A DNA stretch of 64,000 nucleotides from Pontibacter chinhatensis (GCF_900113285.1 NZ_FOOT01000007.1:62001-126000); one strand, 5' to 3'; shown: positions 17,679-26,139, numbered from the stretch's first letter. The notes: a model not told the origin generated them from the sequence alone. Program-made: numbers and translations.

Positions 17679-18723
17679 ATTGCTCCTCACTTAGCACAGC
17701 AACAGGCGCTTGCTTGAAAACCAGTGTCTGCTCCAATAAAGGCAAGTTTTTCACATCCCGTATCTGGAGGCTAACCTCGGTTTCCGTATCGCCCCAGGCA
17801 ATTTGCATCACCCCGAAATTCAGTGCCCCGATTTGCTCGCCCACCCGGTAGCGGTTGCCGCCTTTGCTGGGCTTGCGGTGGTGCGTCATGCCGCTGGAGG
17901 TAATTTCATAGACGGGCTGCTCATACCCTTGTAGTTCTATTTTGGCTAACTCGCCTACGTGCCGGTCACCGGAAAGCAGGATGGGATTGGCAGGGCGGGT
18001 AGTTTCCAGCAGGCGAAGCAGGCGCTTGCGGGCATTGGGAAAGGCTGTCCAACTAGTATAGCTATACCCGGTGGGGAGAATCTGCATGCTGCTGGCGATG
18101 ATGTTGATCTGTGCATCGCTGTCAGACAGTTCCTCTTCCAGCCACTTCCACTGATCTTCCCCCAATACATCGCCGCCATAGTTGGGCAGGTACAGGCCGA
18201 AGAGTCTTCTGAACGGGTCGAGGTGGTAGCGGGTGTCGAGCAGGAAGATTTTTACTTTCTGGTTGCCCTCCCCCAAAGTATAAGTGCGGTAAATGCCTTG
18301 CTGCTTGCGTACCGGGGCATCGGCTGGCGCGCCCATGAAATCGAGGAATAGCTGCTGGCTTTGCGCTTTCTGGCTGTAACTGGCGGTGGCGTCGTTGTGC
18401 CCGAAATCATGGTCATCCCAGGTGCCGGTTATAGGGGTAGTCTTGATCAGCGCCTGGTACCCGGGGTGCTGCAGCTGGCGGTTATACTTGCTAGCCAGCG
18501 TATCCATGTTGTGGGTATCGCCATAGATGTTATCGCCCAGCCACACCCACAGGTCAGGCGAGGCGGCTACCACGGCAGGCCACAGCGGCTGCGGCTCGTC
18601 CTGGCTGTTGCAGGAGCCAAAGGCAATGGTGGTGTGTTGCTGGGCCAGCAGCTGGAAGGGGAGCAGGCATAGAAGCACGGCTACCAGCATGCGGCAACCT
18701 GAAGTTGGCTTGTCAGTTCGCAT
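17677..18723 (-). CDS. PhoD-like metallophosphatase, exported
   Basis: Predicted alkaline phosphatase/phosphodiesterase of the PhoD-like metallophosphatase superfamily. I set the start at 18723, giving MRTDKPTSGCRMLVAVLLCL and a signal peptide ending QLLAQ; a longer frame to 18819 adds unlikely residues. Visible metal-site motifs are FGSCNSQDEP, WVWLGDNIYGD, GTWDDHDFGHND, LLDTRYH and LSGDRHVGELA. The 348-residue length fits. It is convergent with the amidohydrolase genes and preceded on its own strand by an intrinsic-terminator-like hairpin at 18761-18796, which may control it. Confidence 0.88.
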   Translation of the reverse strand: MRTDKPTSGCRMLVAVLLCLLPFQLLAQQHTTIAFGSCNSQDEPQPLWPAVVAASPDLWVWLGDNIYGDTHNMDTLASKYNRQLQHPGYQALIKTTPITGTWDDHDFGHNDATASYSQKAQSQQLFLDFMGAPADAPVRKQQGIYRTYTLGEGNQKVKIFLLDTRYHLDPFRRLFGLYLPNYGGDVLGEDQWKWLEEELSDSDAQINIIASSMQILPTGYSYTSWTAFPNARKRLLRLLETTRPANPILLSGDRHVGELAKIELQGYEQPVYEITSSGMTHHRKPSKGGNRYRVGEQIGALNFGVMQIAWGDTETEVSLQIRDVKNLPLLEQTLVFKQAPVAVLSEEQ

Positions 18724-18760
18724 AGTGTTTCTACTACACCACCAGGGAACGGAATGTTCC

Positions 18761-18796
18761 AAAAAACAACCCCTGTGCCGGGGGCGCAGGGGTTGT
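18761..18796 (-). terminator. Terminator-like hairpin in front of the phosphatase gene
   Basis: A perfect 10-bp stem, ACAACCCCTG (18766-18775) with CAGGGGTTGT (18787-18796), is followed on the minus strand by a T run (A run at 18761-18766). It lies only 38 bases upstream of the phosphatase start and no minus-strand gene is evident to its right. It could be an attenuator or the end of an unannotated RNA. Confidence 0.6.
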
Positions 18797-18851
18797 CCAA
18801 CAAAATTAACAAACAACAACTACTCTAAAACTGACGCCAGCAGTGAGCTAA

Positions 18852-19019
18852 ATGGCAGTAAAGCCGTCGTGGCATCTGTTTAAAAGTATAAAATTAATCT
18901 ATCAGGAACGAATCTCTCAGATGAACGCACCTTTTGCATCGACAGAAAGTAGGTGCCCTCTTCCTAAACCAAGGAGAGCAGGTGTAAGCGTGTTACCACC
19001 GGCAAAACCCAACGTATAA
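18852..19019 (+). CDS. Possible 55-residue small protein
   Basis: An ATG frame of 55 codons beginning MAVKPSWHLFKSIKLIYQER and ending PPAKPNV. It is basic and proline-rich at the C-terminus. I recognise no family, see no ribosome binding site, and the opposite strand is also open, so it may be chance. It is the only candidate gene in the 18724-19067 gap. Confidence 0.2.
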   Translation: MAVKPSWHLFKSIKLIYQERISQMNAPFASTESRCPLPKPRRAGVSVLPPAKPNV

Positions 19020-19067
19020 AGCGCGGGTGCGTTTATAGGGAAAGAATACATCATAAACAGTACAACT

Positions 19068-19859
19068 ATGGAAAGAAACGAAAGAGATAACAGGAGACAC
19101 CACGATTCCGACAATAGATCTAACCGCCACGACGGCTTTCAGAATTACCGCGACCGCTACAGCAACCGCCACGGCAACTACTACGGCATGCACGACGAGC
19201 ACGCGGAGTACCGCGACGTGCGCAGCTCCAACCCTGACCCTAACTTTGGCTACAGAAGCGGAGGCCCTGTGGGCGGCTATGGCGCCAGCAGCCACCGTGG
19301 CGTAACGGAGCGCAGCGAACACTACCGCTACGGCGATCCAAACCCTTACATGGGCGACCGCCGCAACCAGCGTGGCGGGTATGATCGCGACAGTGGTATA
19401 AATTGGGAAGAGCGCGATGTGTACGGCACGTACGGCAACCCGCGCAGCACCAACTACAGTGCCGGAAGCAACTACAGCCGCCAGGACAACAGCTACCAGT
19501 ACGGAGGGCAGGGCCGCCGCTACGAAGACTTCAACACGGACGAGAAGATGTACAGGGGCCGTGGCGACCATGGCTATAACATGCTGGGCATCGATGCCTA
19601 CTATGACAGGGGCGAGCATCCGGAAAGGCGCTCTGACAATGATTTTCGTGGCAGCGACTACCAGCGCGAGTACTATAACCGGCACCACAGCGGCGATGAC
19701 GAACGCTACCGCGGGGAGATCCGCAGCAGCAACCGCAGCGATAACTACGACTACAGCCAGCGCAGCAGCCGTTACCGCCGTCCCGGCGAAACATCCGGAC
19801 CTGATTACGGCGCTCACTCCGGACCAAGCGCCTACGGTGATAAAACGACAAGGGCATAG
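19068..19859 (+). CDS. Disordered Arg/Tyr/Gly/Asp-rich protein
   Basis: A 263-residue protein made almost entirely of R, D, Y, G, S, N and H with hardly any hydrophobic residues and no signal peptide. Typical strings are MERNERDNRRHHDSDNRSNR, YGGQGRRYEDFN and RSSRYRRPGETSG. It should be intrinsically disordered and resembles, in composition only, RGG/YG-rich condensate-forming proteins or hydrophilins. The SWFGD-type stress proteins of Hymenobacteraceae have a similar flavour but I cannot confirm a match. It stands alone, has its own strong terminator, and the real frame is certain because the antisense frame is just its shadow. Confidence 0.75.
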   Translation: MERNERDNRRHHDSDNRSNRHDGFQNYRDRYSNRHGNYYGMHDEHAEYRDVRSSNPDPNFGYRSGGPVGGYGASSHRGVTERSEHYRYGDPNPYMGDRRNQRGGYDRDSGINWEERDVYGTYGNPRSTNYSAGSNYSRQDNSYQYGGQGRRYEDFNTDEKMYRGRGDHGYNMLGIDAYYDRGEHPERRSDNDFRGSDYQREYYNRHHSGDDERYRGEIRSSNRSDNYDYSQRSSRYRRPGETSGPDYGAHSGPSAYGDKTTRA

Positions 19860-19884
19860 AACAACGCCCGGGAGCAAGAACGAT

Positions 19885-19919
19885 AAAGCCCACGGCCTGG
19901 CCGTGGGCTTTACTTTTGG
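19885..19919 (+). terminator. Intrinsic terminator
   Basis: Perfect 11-bp stem AAAGCCCACGG (19885-19895) with CCGTGGGCTTT (19901-19911), then ACTTTT. It ends the disordered-protein gene. Confidence 0.85.
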
Positions 19920-19981
19920 CATACCTAAGCACGCTAGCTGCGTACTAGGAAGGAAAATTTATAAGTTAACTCGGCAGAAAA

Positions 19982-20470
19982 ATGATCAGAAAACGAACAC
20001 CTATACTTTGGGCGATAGCCTTATTATGCTTGCTAACAGCCGGAGCCTGCACCATGCAAAAACAAAGCACTGCCGCTGAGGCGGACAGCATCCTGGGTGC
20101 TTATTGGGTCCTGTTGTCCCTGGAGGGGCAGGATGTGCAGCGCCCGCAGAACACCCAAACAGCTTATGTGCGCTTCGAGGAAGGCAAAGCCCGCGTGGTT
20201 GGCTTTACCGGCTGCAACAGGTTCTCGGGCAAGTATGAATTAAGCGGGCAGAAGCTTAGCATCTCCAACCTGAGCTCCTCCCGGATGACATGCCCGGAAA
20301 TAGAGCAGGAGAACAAGATGCTTGACTTGCTTGGCCAGGTAAGTAGTTTCCGGATTGCCGGCGACCTGCTGACCCTCTACGCCGGTGAGACAGCTGTGGC
20401 CACCTTCCGGGCCGGTAACGAGCAGGAAGATCTAAACCTGCGGCGCGATGGGGCTATCATTATTGATTAG
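19982..20470 (+). CDS. META-domain lipoprotein (HslJ-like)
   Basis: A 162-residue envelope protein. The N-terminus is a signal sequence (RTPILWAIALLCLLTAGAC) with a probable lipidated Cys 23. The META domain follows: ILGAYWVLLSLEG, then GFTGCNRFSGKYELSG and LSSSRMTCPEIEQENKMLDLL, the diagnostic GCNxxxGxY and TxMxC strings. In other bacteria META proteins are linked to stress or drug tolerance, but no enzyme activity is known. It stands between the disordered-protein gene and a convergent HTH regulator. Confidence 0.88.
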   Translation: MIRKRTPILWAIALLCLLTAGACTMQKQSTAAEADSILGAYWVLLSLEGQDVQRPQNTQTAYVRFEEGKARVVGFTGCNRFSGKYELSGQKLSISNLSSSRMTCPEIEQENKMLDLLGQVSSFRIAGDLLTLYAGETAVATFRAGNEQEDLNLRRDGAIIID

Positions 20471-20493
20471 GCCGTTCCCGCGCCGGCCTTAGC

Positions 20494-20904
20494 TTAAACC
20501 TGTGTCTTCAGCAGCAGCTCATTAAATTTCTCCAGCAAGTTGATGTACTTGCGCTGCAGGTTCACCAGTTCCTGCTCGCAGTCGCGCAGGTTGCTGTGCT
20601 TGTAGGTGGTTTCCTGCGGCTCGCTGTCGAAGGGCAGGAGCAGGTTGGTGCTCATTTGCGGCTGTGCCTTTGGGGCCTCTTTTTTCACAGTTTTACTCAG
20701 GTGTGGGAAATCCTGTGCAAAGTCGTGGTGAATCACCTCGCCCAGCTTCAGGATAAAGCTGTATGGGATGCTGGATTCTTTAAACTTGTTGTAAAGCGTT
20801 TTACGGCTGATGCCCATTTTTTCGGCCACTACACCAATGGCCACGCCGCTAGCCTTTATGGCATCTCTGATAACCTCGCCTCTGTGTACATTTGTCTTAA
20901 CCAT
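20494..20904 (-). CDS. HTH transcriptional regulator with coiled-coil tail
   Basis: A 136-residue DNA-binding protein. Residues 8-45 form an XRE/lambda-repressor-like helix-turn-helix (GVVAEKMGISRKTLYNKFKE). A polar linker follows, then a C-terminal amphipathic helix (CEQELVNLQRKYINLLEKFN) suited to dimer or tetramer formation. No ligand-binding domain. It has its own TATTTTTG -7 box at 20949-20956. Target genes cannot be told from the window; gluconokinase lies divergently 640 bases away. Confidence 0.8.
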   Translation of the reverse strand: MVKTNVHRGEVIRDAIKASGVAIGVVAEKMGISRKTLYNKFKESSIPYSFILKLGEVIHHDFAQDFPHLSKTVKKEAPKAQPQMSTNLLLPFDSEPQETTYKHSNLRDCEQELVNLQRKYINLLEKFNELLLKTQV

Positions 20905-20948
20905 CGCTACTGTCCTTTTCCTGATATGTGTAAGTGTCTTTTGCTTTA

Positions 20949-20956
20949 CAAAAATA
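20949..20956 (-). promoter_or_regulatory. Probable -7 box of the HTH regulator
   Basis: On the minus strand TATTTTTG matches TAnnTTTG, 44 bases before the ATG at 20904. Confidence 0.4.
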
Positions 20957-21544
20957 GGTAATCACTATGTACGAAATGTGAATGTGGACAAATATTACAC
21001 TGATGTGGAGAGTGGAGGAGGCTCTGTTTGCTAAACTGGTTAATTAACAGCGGTTTATACTTTGCTATACTTGCGGCCGGGCACGGTTTATCTACATTTC
21101 CATACTTTATCCACACCCGAAAATGCCCGTTTGCCCGCGCCGGCGGGTGGTAGCTGGCTGGTTTTAGCTGTAAACACGTTACTCCCGGCGCTGCGAGGAG
21201 GTACACAGGAAGCAGACTTTGCAACACCAGAATTTCACGCAGCGAAACATATGCTATACTTTCAGAAGCTCAATGAGCAGGAGAGAAGGTAAGGCAAGGA
21301 GCCAATTTTATACTTTACGGGCCAGTTGCAATGTGTAAAACCTGTGCCTGAGAGGGTAAGCTGCAGGCGCTAAAGTATAAAGCTAGCTACACATTGGCAG
21401 TAGACTGTTACATACCAGGGAAATTTCCTAGATTACTTACAGCTAGTAGTATAGCGCCAAAGTGCTGTGCTTAATTCTGCGCAGGAGCTATAAAAGTATA
21501 AAGCCTGTGCCCAAGGTTACGTAAATTGGGTAAACTATACACTT
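20957..21544. other. Gene-free divergent spacer
   Basis: About 590 bases between the HTH regulator and gluconokinase with at least six AAGTATA/TATACTT copies (near 21055, 21065, 21255, 21310, 21374 and 21495). Frames such as 21062-21292 have no start context or protein character that I trust. The gluconokinase promoter should be here but no clear TAnnTTTG is seen. Confidence 0.5.
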
Positions 21545-23068
21545 ATGCAGCAAAACACCATGGTAGGGGTCGATATCGGCACTACCAGCACCAAAGTCGT
21601 GGCTTTTTCCCGGGCCGGGGAGGTGCTCTATCAGCAGTCGCAGGAGTACCCCATCGTCAGCCTGGAGCCGGGGCAGGCGGAGCAGGACCCGGAACTGGTG
21701 CTGCAGGCCGCGCTGAACACGCTGGGCGCCGTAGCCAAATGGCTGCAGGAGCAGGGGCATGCGGTGGACGGCGTAAGCTTCAGTAGCGCCATGCATAGCC
21801 TTATTTTGGTAGATGCCGACGGCAAGCCACTCACCAACTCCTACACCTGGGCCGATTCGCGCAGCCATACGTTTGCCGATGACATAAAGAGCAGTGCGGT
21901 AGGCCACAAGATATACCTGCAGACCGGCACGCCGGTGCACCCCATGTCGCCGCTCGTGAAGCTGTGCTGGCTGCGGAAGGAACAGCCGGAGGTGTTTAAG
22001 CAGGCCGCTAAATTTATCGGGATAAAGGAGTATGTGCTGCACCGGCTGTTCGGCGAGTATAAAGTGGATTATGCTATCGCCTCGGCCACGGGGCTCTTCC
22101 ATATCTTCGAGTTTGCGTGGCACCCGGATGCGCTGCAGGTGGCAGGCGTAAACCCGGACCAGCTGCCCGAGCCGGTGCCGCCTACTTATACCTTCAAAGG
22201 CCTGCAGGCAGCGGACGCCGCCGCACTCCACCTTCCTGCCGACACGCCTTTCGTGATTGGCGCCAGCGACGGCTGTCTGGCTAACCTGGCCTCCCATGCC
22301 GTGCGCCCCGGCGAGGCGGTGGTTACCATTGGCACCAGTGGCGCCGTGCGCATGATGGCCAACCAACCCGCCACAGATTTGCAGGAGCGGGTGTTCAGCT
22401 ACATTCTGGATAAGGACCACTTTGTGCTGGGCGGGGCAGTGAACAATGGCGGCGTGGCGCTGCGCTGGTTCCGGGATACGTTCTATGCTGCCGAAACCCT
22501 GGAGGCCACACGCAAAGACCAGGACATCTACGAGCTCCTGGACGAGGTGGCCGGAAGTATAAAACCCGGCGCAGAGGGACTGCTGTTTCTGCCTTACCTG
22601 CTCGGCGAGCGGGCACCTATCTGGGATGGCGCGGCACGGGCGTGCTTCATTGGGGCGGGGTACAACCACAAGAGGGCGCACTTTCTAAGAGCCGTGATGG
22701 AAGGGGTGATCTACAGCGTGAACAGTGTGGTGCAGGCGCTGGAGCAAACGATTGGCCCAGTTTCCTGCATTTATGCCAACGGCGGTTTTTGCTTCTCGGA
22801 GCTGTGGGTGCAAATGCTGGCCGACGTAACCGGCAAGAAAGTGCAGCTAACGGAAACGCGGGAGGGGTCCGCCTTCGGGGCAGCCATCATGGGCATGTAC
22901 GCGCTCGGCTTGCTGCCCTCGCTGGAGGCTGCTGAAAGTATGATACGGGTGCGCAGCACGTTTGAACCTGATCAGAACACCCACGAAACCTACGCCAGGA
23001 GCTATGCCATATTCGAATCACTGTACCCGAAACTGAAGGAGAGTTTTGTGCAATTAAGCAAAGTATAG
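21545..23068 (+). CDS. gntK: Gluconokinase, FGGY family
   Basis: Predicted to phosphorylate gluconate to 6-phosphogluconate for the pentose phosphate or Entner-Doudoroff route. The FGGY kinase start GVDIGTTSTKVVAFS is followed by VSFSSAMHSLILVD, TWADSRS, TGTPVHPMSPLVKLCWL and FIGIKEYVLHRLFGEY, a string I recognise from Bacillus-type GntK. The ATP domain has VIGASDGCLANLASHAV and TIGTSGAVR. The 507-residue length is normal. The gene stands alone, with a hairpin terminator after it and no gluconate permease or dehydrogenase nearby. Confidence 0.88.
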   Translation: MQQNTMVGVDIGTTSTKVVAFSRAGEVLYQQSQEYPIVSLEPGQAEQDPELVLQAALNTLGAVAKWLQEQGHAVDGVSFSSAMHSLILVDADGKPLTNSYTWADSRSHTFADDIKSSAVGHKIYLQTGTPVHPMSPLVKLCWLRKEQPEVFKQAAKFIGIKEYVLHRLFGEYKVDYAIASATGLFHIFEFAWHPDALQVAGVNPDQLPEPVPPTYTFKGLQAADAAALHLPADTPFVIGASDGCLANLASHAVRPGEAVVTIGTSGAVRMMANQPATDLQERVFSYILDKDHFVLGGAVNNGGVALRWFRDTFYAAETLEATRKDQDIYELLDEVAGSIKPGAEGLLFLPYLLGERAPIWDGAARACFIGAGYNHKRAHFLRAVMEGVIYSVNSVVQALEQTIGPVSCIYANGGFCFSELWVQMLADVTGKKVQLTETREGSAFGAAIMGMYALGLLPSLEAAESMIRVRSTFEPDQNTHETYARSYAIFESLYPKLKESFVQLSKV

Positions 23069-23084
23069 GAAGGGAGGCATAGAA

Positions 23085-23130
23085 ACAAAGAAGCCAGAAA
23101 TCCTTTGGGTGGAATCTCCGGCTTCTTTGT
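23085..23130 (+). terminator. Intrinsic terminator after gntK
   Basis: ACAAAGAAGCC (23085-23095) pairs with GGCTTCTTTGT (23120-23130), loop of 24 bases. The T tract is within the stem; it may also serve the other strand. Confidence 0.65.
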
Positions 23131-23337
23131 AATCTATTTTCAACTTTTAGCCATACTTATAAACGGGAAGGCATAGGAAAGGTTATGAAAAGATGAAAAA
23201 TTTATTCAATCTATTTGGTGAAAAAGTTCGGGGAGTATAGAAATCTTCGTTTATGAGCTATAAACGGGGTTTTTGAGTGTTTGAAAGACGCGAAAAATTG
23301 TGCAAATTTTTTTACGGTCATCTACCAAAGTATAACC

Positions 23338-24012
23338 TTAGAAATCGTAGAGTACACCCACACTTAGGTTAAAGGTGTTCAGGGATTGGCGGTGTCGGAG
23401 CGGATCGCCCTGCGTGTTCAGCACCTCGAAAACAGGCTTGGTGTAGAGCATCTTTCCTTCCAGGCTGATGAGGAAAGGTTTGGTGATAAAATTGACGCCG
23501 CTGCCCCAGCCCCAGGCCGCTGCCGTGGCCTTGTCGGCGGGCATCCGGATAGCGCCATAAGTAGTTTGCACCTGCCAGGAGGCGCTGCGGTTAAAGGCGG
23601 CACCTGCCGAGCCTTTCAGGTATACTTCCATCACCTGCCGCACGGGCACTTTAAAGTATACATCGGCCAGCGTAAACCAGGAGCGCCAGGCCTCGGAACT
23701 TTTTCCTGTTACCAGTTCATCGTCGGGCTCCACAAAGGCATCCAGGTCGTAGCGGTTGTGGCGGTAACTCACCGAGGCGCCGACGCCCACATGCGGGCCA
23801 AGGCTGTAGCGGTAACTGCCGGTCAGTAGCAGCCCGTCGCGGACAAAAGCCGGGTAGGCATCATCAAAATCAGCGTCACCGAAGTTACCACTCCCTAAGG
23901 CACCGCCCACCTGCAGGCTCACCAGGTGTTGTTTCAAGGGCTCGGCCTCCGTTTGGGCAAGGGACGGCAAAGTCAGTAGCAGCAGCAAAGTAAACAGTAT
24001 AAGGCGCTTCAT
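23338..24012 (-). CDS. Outer-membrane beta-barrel protein
   Basis: A 224-residue protein with a signal peptide (MKRLILFTLLLLLTLPSLAQ). The rest alternates polar and hydrophobic residues in short strands (GASVSYRHNRY, VYLKGSAGAAFN, ISLEGKMLYTKP) and ends LSVGVLYDF, the terminal aromatic expected of barrels inserted by BAM. Size fits an eight-strand OmpA/OmpX-like porin-family barrel. Role unknown. It is the last gene of a minus-strand group with a GNAT protein and a lipoprotein. Confidence 0.8.
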   Translation of the reverse strand: MKRLILFTLLLLLTLPSLAQTEAEPLKQHLVSLQVGGALGSGNFGDADFDDAYPAFVRDGLLLTGSYRYSLGPHVGVGASVSYRHNRYDLDAFVEPDDELVTGKSSEAWRSWFTLADVYFKVPVRQVMEVYLKGSAGAAFNRSASWQVQTTYGAIRMPADKATAAAWGWGSGVNFITKPFLISLEGKMLYTKPVFEVLNTQGDPLRHRQSLNTFNLSVGVLYDF

Positions 24013-24024
24013 GGCAAGTATGGC

Positions 24025-24306
24025 TTAGTGCAGCAGGTCCTGGTGCTCGGGGTGTTGCGCGATGTGCTTTTTCACGGCTACGCAGGTGGCGATGATTTTC
24101 AGGTTGTGGCGGCGGGCGTAAGCCAGGGCTGTGTTGATGAGCTCCTGCGCCAGGCCGGTGCCGCGGTAATCCTCCGGCACAAAAGTATGCGTCAGGTCCA
24201 GCACGCCATCCTCAGGTTTGGCGTAGGCCAGCTCGGCTTCCTCGTCCTGCTCCAGCCGGGCCGTAAACTGCTGGTATTTCTCTTCGTGAATGATCTCGTA
24301 TGTCAT
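24025..24306 (-). CDS. Small GNAT acetyltransferase, YjdJ type
   Basis: A 93-residue protein of the minimal Gcn5-related type. DGVLDLTHTFVPEDYRGTGLAQELINTALAYAR is the characteristic core: a conserved strand, then RGTGLA contacting acetyl-CoA, then a long helix. The C-terminus (CVAVKKHIAQHPEHQDLL) also matches YjdJ-like members. Substrate unknown. It lies 12 bases before the barrel gene and 3 bases after the lipoprotein stop. Confidence 0.88.
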   Translation of the reverse strand: MTYEIIHEEKYQQFTARLEQDEEAELAYAKPEDGVLDLTHTFVPEDYRGTGLAQELINTALAYARRHNLKIIATCVAVKKHIAQHPEHQDLLH

Positions 24307-24309
24307 ACT

Positions 24310-25008
24310 TTAAAATGTTAAGGTATAGCGCCGCCTTTCCCCCGACTCCAGCGTCAGCACGTCTTTTTTTGTCATTCCGGTTCCGGCCTTTGAAGTATAC
24401 ACCACTACGGGTATGTCTGCAGGCACGTATACTTCCCCCCTCAGGTATCCCCAGCGGCCGTCAAAGGCATAGGTGCAGCTGTCGGTATCGGTGGGGCTTA
24501 GTTTATACTTTACCAGGGCCTGGTAGCGCTCCTGTGGCGGCTGTTCAGGGTCCTGGTTGTCGGTGGTAAACTCCAGTAAAGCGAAGGAGGCGATGGTATA
24601 GTTTTGGATGATAGTCGTGTCGCGGGCGAGGCTTCGAGGGTACCACAGGTTGTCGGCTTTGCAGCCAAGGTAGGCATCCAGATCCTGGTTAGCCTCTATC
24701 AGAAAATAGCCTTTCTCCAGTTCGCTGTCGCGGAGCAGGAAGCGCAGTTCGTAGTTCCCGTTCATATCGGTGGTGGCAGTGGCTTTTTCGGTGGTGTAGG
24801 CTGGCTGCAGGTAGCCGTCGTTGCGCCACTTGATGCGCAGCGTGGTGCCGGCAACCGGTTGCCCGTTCTGGTCGCTTACCCGGCCCTTGATAACGGTGCA
24901 GGAGCCGGGGCAGTACTTGCTGACATAGTCATACTGGTGGAGGTCGCAGGAGGCGAGGCAGCAGACAAGGCAAATCAAAACAAAGTATAAACCGGCGTGT
25001 GTTTTCAT
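24310..25008 (-). CDS. Lipoprotein with carboxypeptidase-regulatory-like domain
   Basis: A 232-residue protein with lipobox LASC (signal MKTHAGLYFVLICLVCCLAS). Residues 37-100 (VIKGRVSDQNGQPVAGTTLRI ... TTDMNGNYELRF) form the Ig-like carboxypeptidase regulatory fold common in Bacteroidetes surface proteins. The C-terminal half is unrecognised beta-rich sequence ending RRYTLTF. It heads the minus-strand trio with the GNAT and barrel genes, spacing 3 and 12 bases, so one operon is likely. Confidence 0.75.
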   Translation of the reverse strand: MKTHAGLYFVLICLVCCLASCDLHQYDYVSKYCPGSCTVIKGRVSDQNGQPVAGTTLRIKWRNDGYLQPAYTTEKATATTDMNGNYELRFLLRDSELEKGYFLIEANQDLDAYLGCKADNLWYPRSLARDTTIIQNYTIASFALLEFTTDNQDPEQPPQERYQALVKYKLSPTDTDSCTYAFDGRWGYLRGEVYVPADIPVVVYTSKAGTGMTKKDVLTLESGERRRYTLTF

Positions 25009-25171
25009 GTGATGGTGCCTTTGGGATTTACCTGCAATATATGCATTTCAGAATGTAAAATTTTATGTTTCTGAACGGATAAGGTGCAGAAAGATAAGTG
25101 GATAGGCCTTTATCACCAGGACCCTTTCAGCAGAAGTATGGTTGCAACTAGAAAGTATAAATCCATACCCG

Positions 25172-25179
25172 TACCTTTG
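25172..25179 (+). promoter_or_regulatory. Probable -7 box of the pseudouridine synthase gene
   Basis: TACCTTTG, consensus TAnnTTTG, 22 bases before ATG 25202. It supports this ATG over the in-frame ATG at 25142, which would lie upstream of the box. Confidence 0.55.
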
Positions 25180-25201
25180 CACCCGGAAACAGCCTCCTGC
25201 C

Positions 25202-25768
25202 ATGCACCGCCATTTTATACTTTTCAAACCCTACGGCTACATCAGCCAGTTTATCAGCGAAACCCGGAAAAAGAAAGTTTTGGGCGAGCTGTACGATTTC
25301 CCTGAAGGCACTATGAGCATCGGTCGCCTGGATGAGGACAGCGAAGGGCTGTTGCTGCTGACAACGGACGGCAAAGTGAGCGAGGCGGTGCGCAGCACCA
25401 AGGTGGAGAAGGAGTACTACGCGCAGGTGGATGGCGTGATTACCGAGGAGGCGCTGCAGCAACTAAGGCAGGGCATTGCCATCCGCACCGAAAAAGAGTG
25501 GCACCAGACCAAGCCCTGCCGGGTGCAGCGGCTGGAGGCCACGCCCGAACTACCCGATCGCGCCAAGCGCATCCGCGACGAACGCCACGGCCCCACCAGT
25601 TGGGTATCCATCACCCTCACAGAAGGCAAGTTCCGGCAGGTGCGCAAAATGACCGCCGCCATCGGTTTCCCGACGCTGCGGCTGGTGCGGGTGCGCATCG
25701 GCCACATCACCGTAAGCGAAATGGGTGCCGGCGAGGTGCGGGAGGTAATCGCCTTTGATGTAGGCTGA
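25202..25768 (+). CDS. rluE: 23S rRNA pseudouridine synthase, RluE type
   Basis: Predicted to convert a uridine in 23S rRNA to pseudouridine (U2457 in E. coli for RluE). The start MHRHFILFKPYGYISQF matches the RsuA/RluE catalytic domain without the S4 domain. The active-site string GRLDEDSEGLLLLTTDG contains the catalytic Asp (about residue 43), and EGKFRQVRKMTAAIGFPTLRLVRVRIG is the conserved end. The 188-residue length fits RluE rather than S4-containing RsuA or RluB. I chose ATG 25202 because of the promoter box at 25172-25179. Confidence 0.9.
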   Translation: MHRHFILFKPYGYISQFISETRKKKVLGELYDFPEGTMSIGRLDEDSEGLLLLTTDGKVSEAVRSTKVEKEYYAQVDGVITEEALQQLRQGIAIRTEKEWHQTKPCRVQRLEATPELPDRAKRIRDERHGPTSWVSITLTEGKFRQVRKMTAAIGFPTLRLVRVRIGHITVSEMGAGEVREVIAFDVG

Positions 25769-25770
25769 AT

Positions 25771-26022
25771 TTATGCCTTGCGGCCCCCTGCCTGGCGCTT
25801 AAGCGGAACGAGCAGGTACTCCAAGCCGTTAGTTTTAATCTCGAACATGGTAGCCAACTGCATGCCCAGCTTGCCCGGCGGAAAGCCCTTGCTGGCAAAC
25901 CACTCCAGGTAGGAGACAGGCAAATCGCAGAGGAGCGTGTCTTTATACTTGCCGAAGGGCATGCGGTGCAGTACGAGTTCCTGCAGGATGGAGGAGTTGG
26001 GTTGAGCTGATGGGTCTTGCAT
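25771..26022 (-). CDS. DUF3820 family protein
   Basis: An 83-residue protein from ATG 26022 (MQDPSAQPNSS). The core MPFGKYKDTLLCDLPVSYLEWF followed by GFPPGKLG and EIKTNGLEYLLVPL is the DUF3820 signature. Its biochemical role is not established. A longer frame to 26154 overlaps the divergent efflux gene and its promoter, so I reject that start. It is convergent with the RluE-type gene, whose stop lies 2 bases away. Confidence 0.88.
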   Translation of the reverse strand: MQDPSAQPNSSILQELVLHRMPFGKYKDTLLCDLPVSYLEWFASKGFPPGKLGMQLATMFEIKTNGLEYLLVPLKRQAGGRKA

Positions 26023-26109
26023 GACCGGCAAGGTAAACAATCCGAAACATTGTGCCAAGTTATAGGTTATATACCTCTGCGCTGCTGCTGCAGAGACTAA
26101 TTTATGTTG

Positions 26110-26117
26110 TAACTTTG
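26110..26117 (+). promoter_or_regulatory. Probable -7 box of the efflux gene
   Basis: TAACTTTG fits TAnnTTTG, 22 bases before ATG 26140. Confidence 0.5.
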
Positions 26118-26139
26118 ACGCCTTTTCTGAATAATATAC

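Noticed and set aside
18993..19922. 309-residue Ala/Val-rich frame opposite the disordered protein
   Set aside because: Its bias is the reverse complement of the Arg/Tyr/Gly codons; no start signal or partner.
21062..21292. 76-residue frame in the spacer before gluconokinase
   Set aside because: Odd composition, no promoter or start context, motif copies inside.
21488..22681. 397-residue frame antisense to gluconokinase
   Set aside because: Long antisense shadow; the plus-strand kinase has all family motifs.
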